A program made the translations under genes and the position numbers. 5,641 nucleotides of DNA from Bacillota bacterium (GTDB taxonomy: Bacteria; Bacillota; Clostridia; Oscillospirales; Ruminococcaceae): the NCBI GenBank assembly GCA_023457175.1, contig JAEWMM010000281.1, positions 1-5,641 of the forward strand, read 5' to 3'. Below, piece by piece: positions 1 to 3,639 of this stretch; the first letter of the stretch is position 1, and each line of letters begins with the position of its first letter. Under the pieces are notes generated by a model. It made no database searches and was not told where the DNA came from. It saw nothing but the letters and a program-made list of their open reading frames with translations.

Positions 1-18
1 CGGAACGCTATGTTTTTT

Positions 19-95
19 TGGTGTCCCCGGCGCGATTCGAACGCGCGGCCTTTCGCTTAGGAGGCGAACGCTCTATCCTGCTGAGCTACGGAGAC
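19..95 (-). tRNA. tRNA-Arg (anticodon CCU)
   Basis: Read on the minus strand, the sequence folds as a complete cloverleaf. The acceptor arm is GTCTCCG (89-95) paired with CGGGGAC (23-29), with one G-T wobble. The D-arm has the usual AGCTC..GAGC pattern, the anticodon stem is TTCGC/GCGAA around the loop CTCCTAA, and the T-loop is TTCGAAT. The anticodon is CCT (59-61), which reads the arginine codon AGG. The discriminator base is A at 22, and the CCA end is encoded (19-21), so it need not be added after transcription. No terminator is visible in the 18 bases downstream, so the transcript may run on past the left edge. Confidence 0.97.
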
Positions 96-109
96 AAAAA
101 CTATAGTTG

Positions 110-139
110 ATTATATAATGCGGGGACTGCCATTGTCAA
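110..139 (-). promoter_or_regulatory. Sigma-A promoter of the tRNA-Arg gene
   Basis: On the minus strand there is a perfect TTGACA -35 box (134-139) and a perfect TATAAT -10 box (110-115), separated by 18 bases. Transcription should start near 103, leaving a leader of about 8 bases before the mature tRNA 5' end at 95. Such a close match to consensus and such a short leader are normal for stable-RNA genes. Confidence 0.85.
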
Positions 140-231
140 GGAATCAAACAATGCGCAAGCCTTTTGAATGCCGCTCTTGGACGCAAGGGAGGAAATCAGT
201 CTCTTTTTGCCTCAAAAATGTCTGAAACTCT

Positions 232-259
232 TTTCCAAACGGGTAAAAGGTGTTATATT
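232..259 (+). promoter_or_regulatory. Possible promoter of the Nudix gene
   Basis: A TTTCCA box (232-237, 4 of 6 matches to TTGACA) lies 16 bases before TATATT (254-259, 5 of 6 matches to TATAAT). It would start transcription near 266, about 30 bases ahead of the ATG at 297. The -35 is weak, so this is a candidate only. Confidence 0.4.
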
Positions 260-296
260 AGACAAGATAAACGTGTAGGATTCACGGAGGCAGAAC

Positions 297-722
297 ATGA
301 AAAGAGAAAAATCCTGCGGGGCATTGGTATATCGTTACGACAACGGGCGGCTGCTGTTGTTGCTGCTGCGTCATCGGCACGGCGGACACTGGTCCTTTCC
401 TAAAGGGCATGTAGAGGGTGAAGAAACAGAGGTTCAAACAGCGCTGCGCGAGGTGCGGGAAGAAACCGGACTGCACGTCTCGCTTCAACAGGGCTTTCGG
501 CACGCCGTAGAATATTATCCAAAGCCCGGCGTAAAAAAACAGGTCGTTTATTTCCTGGGCAAAGCGCTGCCTAATGAGCCGGCGGTGCGCCAGGAAATTG
601 AAATCAGCGAGCTGAAATGGGTTGAGTGGGACGAGGCCTTTAGCTGCGTAACCTTTAAGAACGATAAAGACCTTTTAAATATGGCCAAGGCGCATTTAGA
701 AGCGGCCGACTTGGTCTGCTGA
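297..722 (+). CDS. Nudix hydrolase, probable bis(5'-nucleosyl)-tetraphosphatase (asymmetrical)
   Basis: This 141-aa cytoplasmic protein is a single Nudix domain of about the usual length. The complete Nudix box GX5EX7REUXEEXGU runs from G37 to L59, with the metal-binding helix REVREETGL at 51-59 intact, so an active Mg-dependent pyrophosphohydrolase is expected. The start CGALVY followed by FPKGHVEGEE before the box is typical of the small bacterial Ap4A-hydrolase branch, which cleaves dinucleoside polyphosphates to NTP plus NMP. That substrate is inferred from the family pattern and not proved by the sequence. The start at 297 is supported by GGAGG at 286-290, six bases upstream. It appears monocistronic, and the first convincing terminator downstream is the shared hairpin at 943-974. 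Other Nudix substrates, such as oxidised dNTPs, cannot be excluded. Confidence 0.9.
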   Translation: MKREKSCGALVYRYDNGRLLLLLLRHRHGGHWSFPKGHVEGEETEVQTALREVREETGLHVSLQQGFRHAVEYYPKPGVKKQVVYFLGKALPNEPAVRQEIEISELKWVEWDEAFSCVTFKNDKDLLNMAKAHLEAADLVC

Positions 723-823
723 TACCGATATTGCGTTAAAAGGCGAACTGGATTGGCGCGGTTTTTGGTTCTTTACGGACGAGAAAAGCAGCGGGCCGGC
801 GCCCAGTAACCGCCGAAAGCGCA

Positions 824-843
824 GCGGCGGTAAAAACCGCCGC
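824..843. other. 8-bp perfect GC-rich hairpin
   Basis: GCGGCGGT (824-831) pairs perfectly with ACCGCCGC (836-843) around an AAAA loop. It lies in the gene-poor 723-942 stretch after the Nudix stop codon. No U-run follows on either strand, so it is not a classical intrinsic terminator. It may help protect the 3' end of the Nudix mRNA or slow polymerase, or it may be chance in GC-rich DNA. I see no convincing gene in 723-942. Confidence 0.35.
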
Positions 844-942
844 CAAAGAATATCTGTTTTTAATCGTCATACCGGTATAAGGCTCTGCCTTCTGCAAAAT
901 TGGCGCCGCAAAATACAATGTGCCCGCGTGTCAAACACAGGC

Positions 943-974
943 AAAGGGAGGACGCGTTTGGGCGTCCTCCCTTT
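943..974 (-). terminator. Shared (bidirectional) terminator hairpin between convergent genes
   Basis: A 13-bp perfect stem, AAAGGGAGGACGC (943-955) with GCGTCCTCCCTTT (962-974), closes a 6-base loop. The A-rich outer arm on one strand becomes a short U-rich tail on the other, so it can act in both directions. It lies 15 bases beyond the stop of the small minus-strand gene (990). It is also the first strong hairpin with T residues after the Nudix gene on the plus strand, where TTTT ends the arm. U-runs are short on both sides, so efficiency is uncertain. Confidence 0.65.
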
Positions 975-989
975 TGACCCGCACCGTTC

Positions 990-1178
990 TCAATGCATGA
1001 TCTGCGAAACGCTGTCGAGAATAATTCCGGCATTTTTTACCGCTCTGCCCGCGGTACGCTTGAGCTTTCTGGTCTGGCGCTGCATGGTGGTGTCGTTGCT
1101 GCTCATCATGTAGGCAGCGGTGCCTGCGATGATGCCGACGGCGGCTGAGGTAATGGCGGATGTCATGTTTCTGTTCAT
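990..1178 (-). CDS. Small membrane-anchored basic protein, YtxH-like hypothetical
   Basis: This is a 62-aa protein with a hydrophobic, alanine/glycine-rich segment at about residues 6-25 (ITSAAVGIIAGTAAYMM). A strongly basic stretch, about 33-48 (QRQTRKLKRTAGRAVKNAG), follows, and the end may form an amphipathic helix (IILDSVSQIMH). The layout of a short N-terminal membrane helix with a Gly/Ala pattern and a positively charged cytoplasmic tail resembles small YtxH-type proteins of Firmicutes. No function can be read from it. The start is well supported: AAGGAGA on the minus strand (1186-1192) sits 7 bases from the ATG at 1176-1178. A strong hairpin terminator follows the stop. A longer reading frame overlaps it in another frame but lacks a ribosome binding site. 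This is a real gene with fair confidence. Confidence 0.72.
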   Translation of the reverse strand: MNRNMTSAITSAAVGIIAGTAAYMMSSNDTTMQRQTRKLKRTAGRAVKNAGIILDSVSQIMH

Positions 1179-1506
1179 TGCACATTCTCCTTGACTTTAA
1201 AATTGTGGGCGATACTAGCTTGCGCCAAATTGCCGCCGTTAGACGCGAAAGTTTCTCCCAAAACGATTCTATGTTATTGACAATTGAGCGCCCCTTATTA
1301 AAGCGCCGTTTGTGCAATATGCTTCCACGCTTATTTTCATACATTTTACAGTTGGTTTTGTTCTGCTTATAGCACAAATTTGAATTTCAAAAGACCTGTC
1401 CGATAGTTATTTTTTTACAAATACAAGCCTGCTGTCCGGCGTCTGCAAGCAATTTGCGCTGGCCGTTTATTTTGGATAATATAAATTTAACGAGAGAGTG
1501 ATTTTG
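1179..1506. other. Divergent intergenic region (about 330 bp)
   Basis: This AT-rich spacer separates the small minus-strand gene from the plus-strand kinase operon and must hold both promoters. The plus-strand candidate promoter is listed separately. On the minus strand I found no box pair with good spacing. A 13-base inverted repeat, TTTGAA-T-TTCAAA, lies at 1379-1391 and could be an operator, though it is short. I see no convincing gene, tRNA or known riboswitch here. Confidence 0.5.
1454..1482 (+). promoter_or_regulatory. Candidate promoter of the kinase-ECF operon
   Basis: TTGCGC (1454-1459) and TAATAT (1477-1482) are 17 bases apart, inside an otherwise AT-rich stretch just upstream of the kinase ribosome binding site. 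Matches are 3 of 6 and 4 of 6, and an overlapping TATAAA (1480-1485) has no good partner. The implied leader would be very short. If this is right, there is no room for a riboswitch between promoter and gene. Confidence 0.35.
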
Positions 1507-2370
1507 ATGAACCGACCCCAACGAATTGCTGCAATTCACGATCTTTCAGGATTTGGGCGCTGCTCGCTCGCCGTCATCATTCCGGTGCTGTCGGCCATGG
1601 GCATGCAGGTGTGCCCTGTACCTACTGCGGTGCTTTCCACCCATACGGGCGGCATGGGCGAGGTGGCGCTGCGCGATCTGACCGATTATCTCTCTCCCGC
1701 GCTGACCCATTACAAAAAGCTGGGGTTGGATTTTGAGTGCGTCTACAGCGGCTTTTTAAATTCGCCCGAGCAAATTGACCACTGTCTCGAATATTTTAAA
1801 AGCTATCCGAACGCGCTGGCGGTGGTCGATCCGGTCATGGGGGACCACGGCAAGGCCTACCGCACCGTAACCGCCCCAATGCAGCAGCGCATGCATGAGC
1901 TGGCCGCGGTGGCCGACGTCATTACGCCGAATCTGACCGAAGCGTGCATGCTGCTGGGAGAAAGCTACCAAAACGCACCCCTGACCCGCGCCGAAGCCAA
2001 AAGCAAGCTGGTGCGTCTTTCAAAGCTGGGGCCCGACCGTGTGATCATAACCGGCGTAGGGCTGGCCTCGGGCGAGGCGATGACCAACATCGGCTACGAC
2101 CGTGCACGAGGCACCTTCTGGTACATCGCCTGCGACTATGTTCCCGCTTCCTACCCCGGCACCGGAGATCTTTTTGCCGCCGTGCTCACCGGCGCGTTGC
2201 TGCAAAACGACAGCCTGCCAATGGCGATGGCGCGCGCCACCCATTTTGCGCAGGCCGCCATTAAAACCACCTATGGCTACGGCACCGATCCGCGCTTTGG
2301 GGTCATGCTTGAGCCGCTGCTCGGCCAGCTGGCCGGCCACGAGGTCTATTCCGATTATCAAACGTTATAA
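1507..2370 (+). CDS. pdxY: Pyridoxal/pyridoxamine kinase (PfkB/ribokinase-like fold)
   Basis: This 287-aa cytoplasmic enzyme is full length for the family. It phosphorylates pyridoxal, pyridoxamine or pyridoxine with ATP, the trapping step of vitamin B6 salvage. Motifs in order: substrate-site HDLSGFGRCS (11-20); TAVLSTHTGG (40-49), characteristic of pyridoxal kinases; VVDPVMGDHG (106-115); TPNLTEA (140-146); and YPGTGDLFAA (216-225), where GTGD (218-221) is the anion hole with catalytic Asp221. ATG 1507 is preferred, with GAGAGAG at 1492-1498 eight bases upstream. An in-frame GTG at 1498 would add three residues but overlaps that ribosome binding site. It is followed after 50 bases by an ECF S-component gene on the same strand. 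Whether the protein is closer to PdxY or to the clostridial pyridoxamine-kinase branch cannot be settled by eye, and a hydroxymethylpyrimidine kinase is a less likely alternative. Confidence 0.9.
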   Translation: MNRPQRIAAIHDLSGFGRCSLAVIIPVLSAMGMQVCPVPTAVLSTHTGGMGEVALRDLTDYLSPALTHYKKLGLDFECVYSGFLNSPEQIDHCLEYFKSYPNALAVVDPVMGDHGKAYRTVTAPMQQRMHELAAVADVITPNLTEACMLLGESYQNAPLTRAEAKSKLVRLSKLGPDRVIITGVGLASGEAMTNIGYDRARGTFWYIACDYVPASYPGTGDLFAAVLTGALLQNDSLPMAMARATHFAQAAIKTTYGYGTDPRFGVMLEPLLGQLAGHEVYSDYQTL

Positions 2371-2402
2371 GGGCGTGCCGCCTTCTCAAGGGGTACGCGC
2401 CC
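2371..2402 (+). other. Intercistronic stem-loop directly after the kinase stop codon
   Basis: The 32 bases immediately after the TAA at 2368-2370 fold on themselves. GGGCGTG (2371-2377) pairs with CGCGCCC (2396-2402) with one G-U, CC (2378-2379) with GG (2392-2393), and CCTT (2381-2384) with AAGG (2388-2391) around a CTC loop. Small bulges lie at 2380 and 2394-2395. No U-run follows, so it is not a terminator. It ends seven bases before the AAGGGAG ribosome binding site of the next gene (2409-2415). It could affect mRNA stability or the ratio of the two products. Confidence 0.5.
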
Positions 2403-2420
2403 AAAGAGAAGGGAGCCGTT

Positions 2421-3014
2421 ATGAACCGTTCTTCAAACACGATCTACCGCATCGCGGCGATAGGCGTACTGACCGCTATGGTTTTTGCCGCAAATTTTCT
2501 GTCCATCCCCATCGGGGATATTACCCGAATTCACTTCGGCAATGTTTTTTGCGTGCTTTCGGGGCTGCTGCTCGGCCCCATCTCCGGCGGGCTTTGCGCC
2601 GGGTTGGGCGGTTTTTTCTACGACCTCTTTAATCCGCTTTACGCCGCAGAGGCGCCTATTACCTTCCTGATTAAATTTGTCCTGGGTGCTTTAGTAGGCG
2701 TTATTGCGCACAGCGGCAAAAGCTTTGGGCAGAACCGCGTCAAAAACATTGTTGGCGCTGTGGTCGGCAGCTTGGGCTATGTCGTCGTCTATCTTTTAAA
2801 GAACTTTATCTACGAGTATTATCTGCTGCGCAATCCGCTTGAAACGGTGACGACCAAATTAGCCATCAAGGGCGCGTCGTCATTGGTTAACGGCATGACC
2901 GCCGTCATTGTCGCGCTGATTCTGCTTCCGGTTTTTACAAGGGCCATGCAAACCTCCGGCATTTATCAAAAGCTTTTCCCGGCCGGGCCGGAAAGCGCGC
3001 CTCAAAAGCACTAA
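2421..3014 (+). CDS. ECF transporter substrate-binding (S) component, probably for vitamin B6
   Basis: This is a 197-aa integral membrane protein with about five to six hydrophobic helices, at roughly 8-28, 36-52, 54-69, 79-97, 107-128 and 151-173. That is the size and layout of ECF-type vitamin S components. The first helix, IAAIGVLTAMVFAANFLSIP, carries the small-residue face (A12, A13, A19/A20, A23/A24 area) that such proteins use to contact the EcfT subunit. The following IPIGDITRIHFGN and LLGPISGGLCAGLGGFFYDL segments are typical of this superfamily. No ATPase or EcfT gene is present here, so it probably shares a group-II energising module encoded elsewhere. Substrate is inferred from the neighbouring pyridoxal kinase, and HMP or another vitamin remains possible. 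The start is backed by AAGGGAG at 2409-2415, five bases upstream, and a strong terminator follows 20 bases after the stop. Confidence 0.87.
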   Translation: MNRSSNTIYRIAAIGVLTAMVFAANFLSIPIGDITRIHFGNVFCVLSGLLLGPISGGLCAGLGGFFYDLFNPLYAAEAPITFLIKFVLGALVGVIAHSGKSFGQNRVKNIVGAVVGSLGYVVVYLLKNFIYEYYLLRNPLETVTTKLAIKGASSLVNGMTAVIVALILLPVFTRAMQTSGIYQKLFPAGPESAPQKH

Positions 3015-3033
3015 TACGCAAGCTGTAACGCAT

Positions 3034-3079
3034 AAAACACAGGCTGAGGGATTCCGGAATCCCCTCAGCCTGTGTTTTT
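3034..3079 (+). terminator. Strong intrinsic terminator of the kinase-ECF operon
   Basis: AAAACACAGGCTGAGGG (3034-3050) pairs with CCCTCAGCCTGTGTTTT (3062-3078). The self-complementary ATTCCGGAAT (3051-3060) extends the stem, with a single bulged C at 3061. It ends in TTTTT (3075-3079). The A-run on the 5' arm means it may also stop transcription coming from the other side. Confidence 0.93.
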
Positions 3080-3338
3080 AATTTACGGATTATCTGAGGT
3101 GGAACCCCCAACGTATCTTTACGATATAAAAAGCGCAAGGAGCAAAAATAGTCCGGTGACCTGTGTTTTTGCGTGAAAAATCCCGCAAGGAGTTCTCTCG
3201 ATGCGCGCTGGGCGTCATTTGTTTTGTCGCAAATTACTAAAGCGTCATTGCTTTATTGACAGTTCGTGCTATACACAAAGACTTGTGGTCGAGCGCCTTA
3301 ACATATGGTTATTCCTGTTTTGGCGGGCGCAACAATCA
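3080..3338. other. Gene-free spacer between the operon terminator and the hairpin element
   Basis: I see no gene that can be supported here. The stretch contains GCAAGGAG twice (3134-3141 and 3185-3192). It also carries an 11-base copy, CCTGTGTTTTT (3160-3170), of the 3' arm and U-tract of the preceding terminator (3069-3079). A TTGACA at 3256-3261 has no properly spaced -10 partner. A short reading frame starting at 3201 is discussed among the rejected items. Confidence 0.45.
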
Positions 3339-3363
3339 AAACCACCAGTTGAACTGGTGGTTT
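3339..3363. repeat. Left-end hairpin of the candidate element
   Basis: AAACCACCAGT (3339-3349) and ACTGGTGGTTT (3353-3363) form 11 perfect base pairs around a TGA loop. The CCACC/GGTGG core is shared with the hairpin at 3547-3565. Confidence 0.8.
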
Positions 3364-3546
3364 GCAGCAGCCCTGAAAGGGCATATTACCGGCACGCCTC
3401 TTAAGAGGCCCTGAAAATTCCCCTAAACGCAGCACATGCACTGCGACCGCTAAAGCAGTGAACTTCGTAAGCCTTTTGTTTACAATAAGCCAAGCTATTG
3501 TCATTCGCTTCGCTCAATGCTTAAAGCTAAAGCATACGGGGGTCCT

Positions 3547-3565
3547 CCACCGGCAGAGCCGGTGG
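3547..3565. repeat. Right-end hairpin of the candidate element
   Basis: CCACCGGC (3547-3554) and GCCGGTGG (3558-3565) form 8 perfect base pairs around an AGA loop, followed by TTT. It lies 13 bases before the U-tract region of the surface-protein terminator. Confidence 0.8.
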
Positions 3566-3578
3566 TTTCCAGTACAAT

Positions 3579-3617
3579 AAAAGGGTGCCCGCAGACCTGT
3601 TTGATCTGCGGGCGCCC
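3579..3617 (-). terminator. Intrinsic terminator of the surface-protein gene
   Basis: On the minus strand GGGCGCCCGCAGA (3605-3617) pairs with TCTGCGGGCACCC (3583-3595) at 12 of 13 positions, with one C-A mismatch and a 9-base loop. TTTTATT follows (3576-3582). It starts 22 bases after the stop codon at 3640-3642. On the plus strand the stem pairs completely with one G-U but lacks an immediate U-run, so the minus direction fits best. Confidence 0.85.
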
Positions 3618-3639
3618 AAGCTTGGTGTTGTTTTTCCAC

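Larger units (their letters stand above)
3339..3565. mobile_element. Candidate non-autonomous IS200/IS605-type element (hairpin-ended, about 230 bp)
   Basis: Two end hairpins share the stem CCACC...GGTGG and the trailing GGTGGTTT: 3339-3363 on the left and 3547-3565 on the right. They stand in the same orientation about 200 bases apart, with no reading frame that looks like a protein between them. IS200/IS605 elements have subterminal hairpins at each end instead of terminal inverted repeats, and they leave short deletion derivatives of this size. Further hairpins lie inside: GCCCT/AGGGC (3370-3382), the palindrome GCCTCTTAAGAGGC (3396-3409), CACTGC/GCAGTG (3439-3460), ACAATA/TATTGT (3482-3501) and ATGCTT/AAGCAT (3517-3535). 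The element lies neatly between two convergent terminators. True ends and orientation cannot be fixed without other copies, and a structured non-coding RNA is an alternative. Confidence 0.55.

Noticed and set aside
736..918. 60-codon minus-strand frame downstream of the Nudix gene
   Set aside because: It starts at TTG without a ribosome binding site, and its sequence is low-information and overlaps the GC-rich hairpin at 824-843.
931..1377. 148-codon minus-strand frame overlapping the small membrane protein
   Set aside because: The product is rich in Arg/His/Lys/Gln with no fold-like pattern, typical of a shadow frame. The 62-aa frame has the ribosome binding site and a sensible membrane helix.
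1380..1506. Riboswitch leader upstream of the kinase operon
   Set aside because: I could not recognise conserved TPP, FMN, cobalamin or other known riboswitch cores, nor a terminator/antiterminator pair before the start codon. The likely promoter is too close to the gene.
2102..2632. 176-codon plus-strand frame across the kinase and S-component genes
   Set aside because: It is Pro/Arg/Cys-rich and overlaps two well-recognised genes in other frames, so it is a shadow frame.
3256..3275. TTGACA with a nearby TATACA as a promoter
   Set aside because: The two boxes are only eight bases apart, and at 16-18 bases spacing there is no -10-like sequence.
3201..3404. 67-codon plus-strand reading frame with AAGGAG eight bases before its ATG
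   Set aside because: The ribosome binding site is good, but the product is an irregular Arg/Cys/Trp-rich string with no domain pattern. It has no promoter, and its last third runs into the hairpin element. Probably chance, though a short peptide cannot be fully excluded.
3339..3565. CRISPR array or tandem repeat explanation for the hairpin region
   Set aside because: The hairpins differ in sequence, and there are no regular identical repeats separated by constant-length spacers.
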